DNA from: Keratinibaculum paraultunense
Lineage (GTDB): Bacteria > Bacillota > Clostridia > Tissierellales > Tepidimicrobiaceae
DNA: 64,000 nt
Reading direction: 5' to 3'
Assembly: GCF_016767175.1 (NCBI RefSeq)
Contig: NZ_CP068564.1
Coordinates: forward strand, 2,232,001 to 2,296,000
A program made the translations under genes and the position numbers. The notes under the pieces are model-generated. The model worked only from the letters and a program-made list of their open reading frames with translations, did not search any database and had not been told where the DNA came from. This document shows positions 27,397 to 37,367 of the stretch, piece after piece; the first letter of the stretch is position 1; each line of letters starts with the position of its first letter.

Positions 27397-27764
27397 TCAT
27401 AATCTTCCAAATTTACCTACTGCTGATACAAAAGCATACGTTTCATCTGAACTCTTATCTTCTATACTTTCAAATTTATCCAATAGCTTATTATAATCTT
27501 TAAGGAATTCTTCTACCGCATCCTTATCACATTTAATAATTATATTATTTGCAATTCCAAATTCATCTTTGTATATATTGTTAATTAATGCTTTAATAAT
27601 ATTAGAAAAATAATTTATTGTTTCAATAATATTACTAAACTTTCCATCATCAATAATATCTAAGTCTTCTTGTAATTTATACATTTTTTTTAGCATATTA
27701 TTTGAATCAACATCAAAATTGGTAATTATAAGCTTATTTTTATCCAATAAGTTTAATACTTGTT
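27397..27764 (-). pseudogene. Truncated copy of the 168-aa partner gene
   Basis: Encodes the C-terminal part (from about the LLDENKL region, here LLDKNKL) of the protein at 28160-28666. The N-terminal third was lost at the duplication breakpoint near 27764. An internal ATG at 27747 lacks a ribosome binding site. It is a by-product of the duplication. Confidence 0.8.
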
Positions 27765-27787
27765 TTTAGTCGTAGATAACTTATAAA

Positions 27788-28527
27788 TGAATTTTACGAT
27801 TATATGAAGGGTAATGGCCTCTGTATAAAAAATCATATTTATCCACACAACTTTCTACATAACTTTAAAATGGTAAGATTTTATTATTGTACATATTAAA
27901 TTATTATGTCTTTTCAAATGTAATCTTCCAACCATCTTTACCTTCTTCTCCATCAATAAAAAATTCTTCAGATTCAATAGCATTTGCTAACTCTTCATTA
28001 CTAATAACTATTTTTCCATCATTTATGTTTAATTCATCTTCCTTAATTGTCATTTTTTTATTCTTTTTAGTCATACTCTCACCTCCTTTATTTTTGTTAC
28101 AGAGGCCACTATTATCAATAATTAAAGCAAAATAATAAATATAGATCTTTTATGTTAGCTCATAATCTTCCAAATTTACCTACTGCTGATACAAAAGCAT
28201 ACGTTTCATCTGAACTCTTATCTTCTATACTTTCAAATTTATCCAATAGCTTATTATAATCTTTAAGGAATTCTTCTACCGTATCCTTATCACATTTAAT
28301 AATTATATTATTTGCAATTCCAAATTCATCTTTGTATATATTGTTAATTAATGCTTTAATAATATTAGAAAAATAATTTATTGTTTCAATAATATTACTA
28401 AACTTTCCATCATCAATAATATCTAAGTCTTCTTGTAATTTATACATTTTTTTTAGCATATTATTTGAATCAACATCAAAATTGGTAATTATAAGCTTAT
28501 TTTCGTCCAATAAGTTTAATATTTGTT
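27788..28527. repeat. 740-bp tandem duplication, unit 2
   Basis: The parental-looking unit: here the partner gene continues intact beyond the breakpoint at 28527. Confidence 0.92.
27904..28074 (-). CDS. Candidate RiPP precursor peptide, copy 1
   Basis: The same 56-residue peptide as at 27141-27311, with the same ribosome binding site, lying directly downstream of the intact partner gene. Two identical copies would raise precursor dosage. It is cysteine-free; the C-terminal KDGWKITFEKT is the most core-like part. Confidence 0.72.
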   Translation of the reverse strand: MTKKNKKMTIKEDELNINDGKIVISNEELANAIESEEFFIDGEEGKDGWKITFEKT

Positions 28528-28666
28528 GAACTTTTAGCTTAGGAATATTTGTTTCATGACATATTGCATCTACACTTTTGTAATCATTGAAGATAGAAAA
28601 CATTACATTAAATATGTTTTTCTCGAAAATGTCAATATCTTCTGACAAATTAATAGCTGTACTCAT
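28160..28666 (-). CDS. RiPP cluster partner protein with N-terminal winged-helix-like domain
   Basis: A 168-residue soluble protein. The first 70 residues look like a winged helix (SVDAICHETNIPKLKVQQILNLLDENKLI), a fold also used by precursor-recognition elements. The rest is helical and acidic, ending TYAFVSAVGKFGRL. ATG 28666 follows AGGAGG. It starts 23 nt after the M16 peptidase gene and immediately precedes a precursor gene, so it may present the leader peptide to the enzymes or regulate the cluster. The family is not recognised. Confidence 0.6.
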   Translation of the reverse strand: MSTAINLSEDIDIFEKNIFNVMFSIFNDYKSVDAICHETNIPKLKVQQILNLLDENKLIITNFDVDSNNMLKKMYKLQEDLDIIDDGKFSNIIETINYFSNIIKALINNIYKDEFGIANNIIIKCDKDTVEEFLKDYNKLLDKFESIEDKSSDETYAFVSAVGKFGRL

Positions 28667-28689
28667 AATTATCCTCCTATACAATTATT

Positions 28690-29964
28690 TTAATTAATTT
28701 TTTCTAACGTATCTACAACTGCCTCAATATCAGTATTACCAATCATAGCTAGTCCCAGGTTATTATACCTTAAAATGCTTCTACTTCTTTTAATTACATC
28801 CTCGAGCTGTATTTTCTTAATCTTTCGTATTGTATTCTCTAAAAAATATAATTGATTATATGAAGCATATTTCCCAAAATATATTAATTTTTTACTTATA
28901 TTATTAAAATCAAGATTCTTTTCCGTAATTAATGACATTTTAGATCTATTAAACTCTTCCTCATTAATACCGTTTTCTAATAATCGAATGATTTCTTCAA
29001 TAATAACATTTGTAGCCTCTGTAACATCCTCGTGCTTACAGACTACAGAAATTGCAAGAGTTGAAAAATTTTCATATTCAGTAACAAATCCTCCAACATT
29101 GTAAGCAATACCTCTCTTTTGCCGAATTTCATGTGTAATACGCTGACTCATTATAGGGTCTGCAAGAATTTTAACTAATAGCTTAGATATTAAAACATCT
29201 TCTATACTATCATTCTTAACTTTAAACCCTAATGAGAGAACACTATTAGGAGTATTGGAGGTTTTCTTGTAGTAAACTCCAGGTGTATCTACGATACTTT
29301 CATTGACCTTAATTGTTGAGGTGTCCTCCCAATCTCCAAATATACTCTTGATTAATTTTGTGGACTCATCATAATTAATATCTCCTATCAAAATTAAAAT
29401 AGAATTTTCTGGAGTATATGTATTTGAAACTAATTTTTCAACATCCTCAAGCTTAATGTCATTAATGTTGTCTAAAGTACCTAAGATGGGTCTTCCAATT
29501 GAATAATTCCCATAAATTGCTTGATTAATACATTCTACAATCTGATTAAAAGATGCATAATATGAACTAGCTTCCTGATATATTACTTTTCTTTCATTAA
29601 CAAATACTTCTTTATCAAATTTATTGTTATTGACAATAATAGATTTAATAGTATTTAGGCAAATTTCAAGACTTTCTTTTAAACCTTTAAAATGGTAATA
29701 TGTATATTCTTTCGTAGTAGTAGCATTATAAGTAACTCCAAAATCATTAAGCTTTTGAAAATTCTTCCCAACATCTTTGTTATAACGATTATTTCTATTA
29801 AATACCATATGCTCTGTAAAATGAGAAATTCCATTTACATCATCATTTTCATTCTTACTACCCTGTTTTATCCACATTCCAGTAGCAATCATTTTTATAT
29901 TAGGAATTTTATGTAGAAGCACCTGTAATCCATTTTCAAGGTAAAAACTTAAGACTTCATTCAT
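28690..29964 (-). CDS. M16-family zinc peptidase
   Basis: A 424-residue pitrilysin-type peptidase with the inverted zinc motif HFTEH (about 47-51, in GISHFTEHMVFN) and a downstream zinc-ligand candidate Glu in the NERKVIYQE region. The second half has the RxxxY-like region (RQKRGIAYNV) of active M16 enzymes. M16 peptidases cut leader peptides or mature products in some RiPP clusters (AlbE/AlbF in the subtilosin cluster). It is the first gene of this operon, and the transporters lack a C39 peptidase, so leader removal is the likely job. Confidence 0.85.
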   Translation of the reverse strand: MNEVLSFYLENGLQVLLHKIPNIKMIATGMWIKQGSKNENDDVNGISHFTEHMVFNRNNRYNKDVGKNFQKLNDFGVTYNATTTKEYTYYHFKGLKESLEICLNTIKSIIVNNNKFDKEVFVNERKVIYQEASSYYASFNQIVECINQAIYGNYSIGRPILGTLDNINDIKLEDVEKLVSNTYTPENSILILIGDINYDESTKLIKSIFGDWEDTSTIKVNESIVDTPGVYYKKTSNTPNSVLSLGFKVKNDSIEDVLISKLLVKILADPIMSQRITHEIRQKRGIAYNVGGFVTEYENFSTLAISVVCKHEDVTEATNVIIEEIIRLLENGINEEEFNRSKMSLITEKNLDFNNISKKLIYFGKYASYNQLYFLENTIRKIKKIQLEDVIKRSRSILRYNNLGLAMIGNTDIEAVVDTLEKIN

Positions 29965-30499
29965 ATAGTATCACCCTTCCATAAACAGTTTCCTATAAGA
30001 AATTTTTTAAATAGAAAAAATATAACATCTTAATAAAAGTTAAACAAGAAATAAACAAATTATAGTTCTAACTTCTATTATTTAACAATATAATCATTAT
30101 AGTCATTAAATTATTTGCTATATATATTTTTTATTTTAAATTAAAAATAACGTTACTTCCTTAATTAAACATTCATAAACTTTTCATTAGAATATAACAA
30201 ACTCAAAATAAGCTATAATACCCTACATAAGTTTTATATATGTATCTAAAACCATGCAATTTATTAATAAATAAATCCTTTTTTTATTATAAAATCATTC
30301 TATGTATTGAAATAATATTACACTCATATTCCTATAACCTACAAATGTATTTAGATATATACCTTTTAAGTATTGCATTAAAGCTTTCTGTACAAGTACT
30401 GTCATATAAATAACACTTAGTACTATACAATAATCAAAGTTCCTTTTATTCTACTGTTTTACGATGTTTTTTTGATATATATTATAATTCTTCATCTGA
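29965..30499. other. Region upstream of the M16 gene
   Basis: Very AT-rich. No gene is seen. It presumably holds the promoter of the leftward RiPP operon. Confidence 0.4.
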
Positions 30500-31260
30500 G
30501 TTTATAATTAAGCTTTAGCAGGTTTGTCAACAGTTATAGCATTATCTAATGCTTTTAATATTTAAGGGTATGTACATGGTTTTCGAAGATTTATATATTA
30601 TTATTTTAGAGGTATGCAGATCTAGGATATATGACAAATAAGTCCATACGTATTTTTAAGTATAGATATATATAATATCAGCTAGTCATTTTTTGTTTTT
30701 CGTATTGGTAATACTCTTATTTAAAGAAGTTTTCATCTTCACCATAAACTTTTTTATTTAAACTCGGTCTATACTTTTTAACAGCAATGAATTTAATGCC
30801 TAGTTTTTTATATGTCTTTGTATCTTTTTAAAACTAATTTCTTTATAATTTATTAAACTTGTTTTAGGTTTTTCATTTTTATTTGTCAGAATAGATGTCT
30901 CTTGGATAATTAAGCATCTACATTATGTGTATAAAAGTTATATTAATTATTTAACATATATCATCAAAATTTATTGGTTGTGAATATAGACATAGCTTTT
31001 AAAATATTTTGAATTTCTCATAAAGATTTGATGTTTCCTTCTTGATCTTTAAAATTTCTTAAGGGTTTGTAGTATCTCTTTCTACTTCAATAGCAGATTT
31101 TTTTATTTAACTACGTATTGTACTTTATCTTAATATATATTCATATGCGATACTTCTTCCACTGGTTTTCTGATAGTACTAACTCTACAATTATTGTTGT
31201 AAATTCATCTGCATAAGTATTTCTCTTAAACATTTTATGAACACCTATTTTTTCTTTCTT
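30500..31260 (-). pseudogene. Decayed IS3-family transposase
   Basis: Minus-strand frames, broken by many stops and shifts, still give OrfA-like FKRNTYADEF and OrfB-like KYVWTYLSYILDLHTSKII and LKALDNAITVDKPAK. These resemble the DDE region of IS150/IS3-type transposases. It is far too degraded to act. It marks the cargo segment as older mobile DNA. Confidence 0.65.
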
Positions 31261-31313
31261 AGTATACAAAAACTTAATTTTTAATTTTGCATCTGTTTAA
31301 AAAGATTATTTTT

Positions 31314-31364
31314 TGGTTCTGTCAAGGGCGAGCGATAGCGAGTTCATTTACCCTTGACTGGACC
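31314..31364. repeat. Inverted repeat near the IS3 relic
   Basis: TGGTTCTGTCAAGGG and CCCTTGACTGGACCA form an imperfect inverted repeat about 50 nt long. It may be a terminator or a relic of an IS end. Confidence 0.4.
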
Positions 31365-32156
31365 AAATAAATAATCTTATAATCGCAAACAAATTCATGG
31401 GGATTTATATAAATTGTTCGGTAAAAATATGTCCGAAAAAGTGTTGACATATCACTCTACTTACTTATACTAACATTGGTTAATCTATTAAAACCTATAT
31501 AATAATGATACATATACAATCATGTACAATATAATAAGATGAATATTTTAATTTAATACTATAAAATCAATTAAATGTATTAAGTTGTTTAATAATATAA
31601 TAAATACTAGCTTTACTACTTCTAATTCTATGTTTCCTTTAAAAACCCTCTTTTTTTTTTGCAAGTTTCGTTCGTCATCTTTTTCATTTTTTCGACATTT
31701 CAGGATATTCTGTCATGTTGTTAGGTTAACTAGTATTTTATCTTTAGTAACTTTAAACTTCTTATAAATACTTTTTGCAAAATAGTTAATAGTCTAGGAT
31801 TTATTATATGATGCTCCTTTTTAGTATGGTAAGTCAGATATAACTAATCATAATAAAATTAATCATGAAGCAGTAATAAAAAAGTGAAAATATCTTTAGA
31901 TTTTGATTTGACAACAATTTTAATGGTGCACAATATTACATATATAATTAATATATCTCCTTAGCAGTGACAACTCTAATTCTAGTAGAAGTTAAATTGT
32001 AAAATTTAAAAATTTTAAAGTGGAGGTTTTTACATATTTAGGAAGTTATAAAATATTAATAAAAAACCAAACTAGAATTAATTTTATCTCAAATTAACAT
32101 ATAAAAACTTGTTAATATATTAAGGAAACCTTACAATTCAAATTCCCATGGCCATT
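31365..32156. other. Non-coding stretch before IS copy 2
   Basis: AT-rich sequence without a supportable gene. It ends at the inner boundary of IS21 copy 2. Confidence 0.5.
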
Positions 32157-32219
32157 TGTAAACGGCAAGTACTTTTCCTTAAATTTCGGAAAATAATTTT
32201 CCCGAACAATTTCCAGTTT

Positions 32220-32972
32220 CTAATCCTCTAAAAAGGATTTTCTATGTGTAAGCCTATAGCTTTTGCCAGTCATATTAAATAACTCACATTTATAGGTAAG
32301 CCTGTCTAATATAGCTGTAGTTAATGCTGGGTCTCCTAATAATTCGTTCCAATCTCCAAAGCCCTTATTTGATGTAATTATAATTGAAGTCTGTTCGTGT
32401 AAGGCTGATATTAACTGGAAAAACATATTAGCTTCCTCGCGATTAATTGGTAGATATCCAATTTCATCAATAATTACAAGGTCTGAGGAATGTATTTTAT
32501 TTATCTTTATCTTACTCTTTCTCATTATATCCTGTGTTTTTAATGAATAGACCAAATTGTCCATTGAGATGAAGCTTACCTTGTATCCCATATCTATAGC
32601 TTTATAGCCTAATGCTATGGCTAAGTGAGTTTTCCCTACACCAGGAGGACCTAGGAAGATAAGATTGTATATCTTATCTATCCAGTCCATTTCTAGAAGC
32701 CTGTTTATATGTCTTTTGCTGATAGACTTTTGAAATTCAAAATCAAATTCTTCTATTGTCTTTATTACAGGAAATCCTGCATTTTTTAATCGAGTTTGTT
32801 TTTTCCTCTGCTCCTTAGCAATTATCTCTTCATTTAATATTTGGTAAAGAAATTCTTGATATGATAAATCTTCCTTTTCTCCATGTTCTATGAACTCGTC
32901 TATCTTTTTTTGCAGATTTAATAACTTTAGTTCTTTGGCATATTCTTTTATATAATCAATTTTACCTATCAT
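32220..32972 (-). CDS. istB: IS21 helper ATPase IstB, copy 2
   Basis: 250 residues, with Walker [10 protein letters not shown] and Walker B LVIIDEIG as in copy 1, differing at one visible residue (Lys for Asn in HGEKEDLS). It is coupled to istA by a one-base spacer. Confidence 0.95.
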   Translation of the reverse strand: MIGKIDYIKEYAKELKLLNLQKKIDEFIEHGEKEDLSYQEFLYQILNEEIIAKEQRKKQTRLKNAGFPVIKTIEEFDFEFQKSISKRHINRLLEMDWIDKIYNLIFLGPPGVGKTHLAIALGYKAIDMGYKVSFISMDNLVYSLKTQDIMRKSKIKINKIHSSDLVIIDEIGYLPINREEANMFFQLISALHEQTSIIITSNKGFGDWNELLGDPALTTAILDRLTYKCELFNMTGKSYRLTHRKSFLED

Positions 32973-32973
32973 C

Positions 32974-34527
32974 TTATCCCTCCAATGCTTTTACATATTC
33001 TGATGTATCCCTAATTTGGGTTTTAATATCATATCTTTGAGGGATAGAAGGGATGTTTTTATTAGCTGTTTCTAGTTTTTGGTTATCTAATTCCTTATAT
33101 TTCTCACCTAAAAATTCAATTGCATCTCTAAAACTTACAGCACTGAATATCTCTCTTTCTATGCAATATTTAAGAGATTCTTCTATGAGTTTTTTCTCTA
33201 CATTTTTACAAGTGTTGCATATTAAACTGTATTGGTCCCTGATGTATCTTGGTTTTTCAATCCTAATTCTATCGAGAAAAATCTTGGCTTCATTGGTGTT
33301 GTTCAGTACATTTAAAGCTTTTTCATATAGTTTGTCTATCTTTAAAGTTTTATCCCTTTCAGGATGATCAATTTGTATTAATTTTCCTTTCAGTATGCAC
33401 TCCTTATGTTCTGCTAAAATTTTACCTGTATCCTTATCTATTATCTGAATAATACCATCTAAATTACGAACTCCAACTGTTTTTCCTGGTTCATAGGTTC
33501 CTTTTGGTACTTGATATCTGTTTTGTTTGTAAGAAATTGTATTGTCTTTTCTTACTGTATAGGTTAAAATTGAATTAGATGGTACATTTCTAAATGTTTG
33601 TGATACTGGAAGAAGGTATTTCTTTTCGAGGAAGAATACTTCTTTCGGTATCTTTTTTGTTGTTCCATGAATATCAGCATTTCCTGTTCTATCTAACCAC
33701 AATAGACAATCTTCATTAAACTTGTCTATATCAACAAAAGTTCTATTCTTTGCAAAATTATACTTTAAATATTTGACAACTGCTTCTATTTTTCCTTTGC
33801 TTTCTGGGTCATATCCTCTACACATTCTTACTCTAATTTTCATAAAGTCTTTAAAGTTTTGAAATTCTTCTGTAAAAATTATGTCTCCATAGTTTTCATC
33901 AACTACTAATAGTCTGTCTTGGTCATATACTATTTCGTGGGTTTTACCTCCAAAGTATTCAAAGGCCTTAATATGAGCATCGATAAAATCTTTCGTTGTA
34001 AATGGCTTGTCCTGCCAATAGGCATATTTCATTCTAGAATGGGACAGTACCATAGCAAAGGCATAAAGTTTAACTCTTTTTCCATCTGCATTGTTAAGCC
34101 ATATTTGTCCAAAATCAACTTGTGCCTGATAGCCCATTGGAAGTTCTTGCACTGCTTCATGTTGTCTTTTAGATACAACCTTTGGAATATCATATTTATC
34201 TCTTATATATCTTACATAGTTTCTCACACTCCTATCTGTGCATTTAATATCTCCATATCTTTCCTTTAACCAATCCAAAATCTGAGCTGCACTCATGTCT
34301 GGAAAATCTCTTAACCAACCTACTATCTCATCTTCATATTCATCTAGTATTTTCTTTCTAACCTTCACTTTTTCCATATTTTCAGCAAACTCCTTTACCT
34401 GCATATTCCAGTATTTAGATACAGTCCCATAGTCTAAATCTAAATATCTTGATATTTGAGATTTCTTTAGCCCTAACTCCTTCATGTTTTTAATTTCATT
34501 AAACATATGCCAACCCTTCAATCCCAT
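32974..34527 (-). CDS. istA: IS21 transposase IstA, copy 2
   Basis: 517 residues and full length. Differences from copy 1 include DKPF for NKPF, HIKAF for HTKAF, LLVVDEN for LLAVNEN and VFFLEKK for VFSLEKK. The DDE residues are kept. Synonymous changes cluster around 33494-33545, which suggests a patch of different origin. Confidence 0.95.
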   Translation of the reverse strand: MGLKGWHMFNEIKNMKELGLKKSQISRYLDLDYGTVSKYWNMQVKEFAENMEKVKVRKKILDEYEDEIVGWLRDFPDMSAAQILDWLKERYGDIKCTDRSVRNYVRYIRDKYDIPKVVSKRQHEAVQELPMGYQAQVDFGQIWLNNADGKRVKLYAFAMVLSHSRMKYAYWQDKPFTTKDFIDAHIKAFEYFGGKTHEIVYDQDRLLVVDENYGDIIFTEEFQNFKDFMKIRVRMCRGYDPESKGKIEAVVKYLKYNFAKNRTFVDIDKFNEDCLLWLDRTGNADIHGTTKKIPKEVFFLEKKYLLPVSQTFRNVPSNSILTYTVRKDNTISYKQNRYQVPKGTYEPGKTVGVRNLDGIIQIIDKDTGKILAEHKECILKGKLIQIDHPERDKTLKIDKLYEKALNVLNNTNEAKIFLDRIRIEKPRYIRDQYSLICNTCKNVEKKLIEESLKYCIEREIFSAVSFRDAIEFLGEKYKELDNQKLETANKNIPSIPQRYDIKTQIRDTSEYVKALEG

Positions 34528-34644
34528 TTTCTATCTACCTCCTGTAAGATATTTTACAGGAAAGTAGATTTGTTTCATATACAACTGGAAAAATTTCAGG
34601 ATTCTTATTTTCCGAAATCTCATGATTTTATTTTACCACTTACA

Positions 34645-34912
34645 CTACATATTCTTTCAAGGATTTCTTCAACTCATCATTTAATTTTATCTTTTTTTCT
34701 TTCCCTGTTTTCTTTTCACTTAATACAAAATAATTTTTAAAATTCCCTTTTTCAGTAAAGATATCTGATACTTTAATTGGAACAACATCTGATACTCTTA
34801 ATCCCGTATTTAGTTGAAATTTTGCAAGGGTATAATCTCTCTGATTTTTTCCTTTTAAATAAGTTAAAAAATCCCCAATCTTCTTTTTATCTTTTATTGG
34901 TTCTACAGTCAT
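34645..34912 (-). pseudogene. Tyrosine recombinase, N-terminal part (split by transposon)
   Basis: Encodes about 88 residues (LTYLKGKNQRDYTLAKFQLNTGLRVSDVVPIKVSDI) including the first catalytic Arg in TGLRVSD. ATG 34912 follows GGGGGG. The frame runs into the IS end after LKEYV. The C-terminal part is at 17722-18027, 16.6 kb away. Together they would make a 190-residue recombinase of the short type used by small integrative elements or for dimer resolution. Confidence 0.88.
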
Positions 34913-35251
34913 CAGTTATCCCCCCTAAAATTAAATGTAAACTTTCCCTTATTACATCATAAAAACTATACATTCAAAAGCATTATCCTAAAAGTACTCA
35001 TAATAAAAATCATACTAATCCCTTAAATATCAATACTTATGCACATTTACTTGAATGTATGCTTTTACATAAAAAATTACATTCATTAAGTAATAATTGT
35101 TTAATTAGTGTACTGCTGAGCTCTATTTTAGTACTTTATCTAATCTGCATATTTTGAAATATATATGCAGTTATAAAAAATTATAGCATTTGTATAATAC
35201 AGTAACTAAAGATAGAAGGAGCCATTCTTAGCATTCTAAGGAGGTCTGCAA
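34913..35251. other. Divergent promoter region
   Basis: No gene. Contains an imperfect repeat of TTCAAAAGCAT and TTGAATGTATGCTTTTAC between the recombinase start and mazF. Confidence 0.4.
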
Positions 35252-35608
35252 ATGTTTAATATTAAAAGAGGAGAAATTTATTATGTGGATTTAGGCTTTG
35301 GAGAAGGTTCGGAAATTGGCAAAATTCGCCCATGTATAATCGTTCAAAATGACATCGGAAATCTGCACTCGCCTACCACCATCATATTACCTATTACCCA
35401 TAGGCTAAAAAATATTTGGCAGCCTACTCAAGTCATACTTGATAAGGGTATGTTTAATGGAAATGGAACTACTACAGGAGTAGTCATGGGAGAACAGATT
35501 CGTACAATTAATAAAACCCGCATAAAATCCTTTACGGGTGAAAGATTGTCTCCACAGGCAATGAAAAGAATTGAACAGTCTATAAAGGTTTCCGTTGGAA
35601 TTCCTTAA
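35252..35608 (+). CDS. mazF: MazF/PemK-family mRNA interferase
   Basis: A 118-residue toxin with the standard features: KRGEIYYVDLGFGEGSEIGKIRPCIIVQND, PTTIILPIT, and GVVMGEQIRTINKTRIKS with the catalytic-region Arg and Thr. MazF toxins cut mRNA at short motifs. ATG 35282-proximal alternatives are not needed: GGAGG lies nine bases before ATG 35252. No antitoxin gene lies upstream, which is unusual. It is followed by a good terminator. It probably serves to maintain the element, or the antitoxin has been lost. Confidence 0.9.
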   Translation: MFNIKRGEIYYVDLGFGEGSEIGKIRPCIIVQNDIGNLHSPTTIILPITHRLKNIWQPTQVILDKGMFNGNGTTTGVVMGEQIRTINKTRIKSFTGERLSPQAMKRIEQSIKVSVGIP

Positions 35609-35613
35609 TCAGC

Positions 35614-35640
35614 AAAGTGCCTATATAGGCACTTTTTTTA
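35614..35640 (+). terminator. Terminator after mazF
   Basis: AAAGTGCCTATATAGGCACTTT, an 11-bp self-complementary stem, followed by a run of T. Confidence 0.85.
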
Positions 35641-35855
35641 TCGCCAGTTATAAGTCACATAACAATTATCTATAATATTGTGCCCCCAATGTTTAAACTT
35701 AAATTTCTTCCCTTACAGCAAAATAAATAGGTTGAATTTGGTGAAAAAATATGACATAATTATTTATAAAATATACTAAAATCTACTATATATCAACATT
35801 TTCAGAGCTTGTTATAATAAATAATTTTTCCCGAAAGTAAAAGGAGTCATCTGAT

Positions 35856-36782
35856 ATGATACATACTTTTTCAATGTATTGTAACTTAGAAATGGAAAAT
35901 ATTACTTTTTGTGAAGAGAAGTTTGATGCTAATTATATCTTAGTCGGTGAGATTATTAGCGATAAAAAAGCTGGTATTGCTGCTACCATAAGCAATATAT
36001 ATGGTGGATGGAAATTACTTTTAACAATTGATGCTATAAAACTATTAAATAAAGCTGATATTCAGGATAATGATTATAATAAAGTTGAAAATTTTTTGCA
36101 TAGATTTTGCATGGATAATTTCGGTGAAATATTGAATTTAATTCTAACAAGAATAGAATATCGATACGACGCTAAAATGCTTCCTGAAGAAAGAGATTTT
36201 TTTCTCCGACGATACAAAAAAATCATTGATAAACAATATTTTGCCGAGAAGAAAACCTTTAATACATCCATCTATCACTCAAATAAAAGCAAGTCCAAAA
36301 TTATTTATGACAAGCAAAGCGAAAGAGATGCAAAAGGTGCAAAGATTGAATCATATGAAAAAAATGTTCTCAGATATGAAGTTAAACTCCTCAATAGACA
36401 CTTATACTATAATATGAAAAAGTATGACATTGAGAGAACTTTAAAAAATTATTGGGATTCGGAAGTTTACAGAAAATATTTCATTGAGGAGTTTGAACCA
36501 ATTTTGTATCCAGGTAATTATTATAAATTATATGATATTATGAAAATTTTATCTTCAACTAATTTAAAAGAAAAAGAAATAGAAAACCTTAGAAAATTAC
36601 TATTATCGATTAGTAGAAAAGGAGTTACAGAAGCAAGGAAATATTATAGTTCTTATATGTTTCATAAATATATTAATATATTAAATGAACTAAAAATTAA
36701 TCCCATTGTAATACCTAAAAATGAAAAATTGCCTCATAAAAAGAAATACATCAAAAATCCCTTAGCTCATTTTTTTACTTAA
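35856..36782 (+). CDS. Putative replication initiator (phage/plasmid Rep-like)
   Basis: A 308-residue protein with patterns seen in rolling-circle-type and filamentous-phage-type initiators: LTRIEYRYDA, then NTSIYHSNKS...IIYDKQSERDAKG and VLRYEVKLLNRHL, followed by a basic C-terminus. ATG 35856 follows AAAGGAG. It lies in the rlmH-proximal module beside a second possible initiator. A Rep would fit an element that replicates when excised. The family match is suggestive only; I did not find a clear catalytic Tyr motif. Confidence 0.45.
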   Translation: MIHTFSMYCNLEMENITFCEEKFDANYILVGEIISDKKAGIAATISNIYGGWKLLLTIDAIKLLNKADIQDNDYNKVENFLHRFCMDNFGEILNLILTRIEYRYDAKMLPEERDFFLRRYKKIIDKQYFAEKKTFNTSIYHSNKSKSKIIYDKQSERDAKGAKIESYEKNVLRYEVKLLNRHLYYNMKKYDIERTLKNYWDSEVYRKYFIEEFEPILYPGNYYKLYDIMKILSSTNLKEKEIENLRKLLLSISRKGVTEARKYYSSYMFHKYINILNELKINPIVIPKNEKLPHKKKYIKNPLAHFFT

Positions 36783-36818
36783 AACAAAATAAAAAGAATG
36801 TTAATTAATAATATTTAT

Positions 36819-36854
36819 AGAAGTAAGGTATCTCATACAAGATACCTTACTTCT
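36819..36854. terminator. Bidirectional terminator
   Basis: AGAAGTAAGGTATCT and AGATACCTTACTTCT form a perfect 15-bp stem between the convergent Rep-like gene and the 132-aa gene. Confidence 0.8.
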
Positions 36855-36863
36855 ATATTGAAT

Positions 36864-37262
36864 CTATAATTCAGTTATTAAAAATGTTACATATGGTATA
36901 AATTTCTTATCTAGACTTACATATAGCTCTCTACTCCAATACTCCCATGATTTAATCATTTTTGTACATTGCCATGTGTCCTTGCCTCTCTTTTTTATCA
37001 CATCTAAGGACATTAATTCATTTGTTATATTATCAATCTTTCTAAACAATTCATCATCGTTTAACTTACATTTAAATATAGCCTCGAAATCCTCATCCTC
37101 TAATATTATAGTATCCATATTGAATTCTTCATCTTTTGCAATCTTATCAGTTAAGTATAAAAGCAAAGCTTTAGCTTCTTCTCCAAGAGTATATCTAATA
37201 GTAATACTTTCATTTTGCTTTGGAGTCTTTGTTACAAAAAATGTATAATTGTTTTTTTCCAT
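36864..37262 (-). CDS. Rep_3-like winged-helix initiator domain, short form
   Basis: 132 residues resembling the first winged-helix domain of Rep_3/RepB plasmid initiators: KALLLYLTDKIAKDEEF, ITNELMSLDVIKKRG, KSWEYWSRELYVSLDKKFIPYV. It ends at FLITEL, where a full initiator would go on into a second winged helix. It is either a truncated Rep or a single-domain relative. It is convergent with the Rep-like gene at 35856. Confidence 0.45.
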   Translation of the reverse strand: MEKNNYTFFVTKTPKQNESITIRYTLGEEAKALLLYLTDKIAKDEEFNMDTIILEDEDFEAIFKCKLNDDELFRKIDNITNELMSLDVIKKRGKDTWQCTKMIKSWEYWSRELYVSLDKKFIPYVTFLITEL

Positions 37263-37330
37263 TTAATTCACCCTTTTCACTAATTTTTATAAGTTATTTA
37301 TTTCACAGCGACTATAAACAATAAAAAAAT

Positions 37331-37367
37331 AAGGTATGCCCTATAGTCATTGTCTAAGGCATACCTT
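37331..37367 (-). terminator. Terminator after small hydrophobic peptide
   Basis: AAGGTATGCC and GGCATACCTT flank a loop, with a T-rich tract following on the minus strand. Confidence 0.7.

Larger units (their letters stand above)
27025..27764. repeat. 740-bp tandem duplication, unit 1
   Basis: Matches 27788-28527 at an offset of 763 bp with only scattered single-base differences. It contains the second precursor gene and a 5'-truncated copy of the 168-aa partner gene. A 23-bp segment separates the units. Confidence 0.92.
18028..34644. mobile_element. IS21-family composite transposon carrying a RiPP cluster
   Basis: Two near-identical 2488-bp IS copies in the same orientation bound 11.6 kb of cargo. 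The outer ends are flanked by CTAC on both sides (18024-18027 and 34645-34648), while the inner flanks do not match. This is the pattern expected if the whole 16.6-kb unit transposed at once into the tyrosine recombinase gene. The restored frame confirms the boundaries. Confidence 0.88.
32157..34644 (-). mobile_element. IS21-family insertion sequence, copy 2
   Basis: 2488 bp, same ends and gene content as copy 1. It forms the right boundary of the composite transposon and abuts the N-terminal part of the split tyrosine recombinase. Confidence 0.92.

Noticed and set aside
27124-28135. Two identical 82-aa plus-strand frames
   Set aside because: They are antisense to the precursor peptides, lack ribosome binding sites, and their repetition is explained by the tandem duplication.
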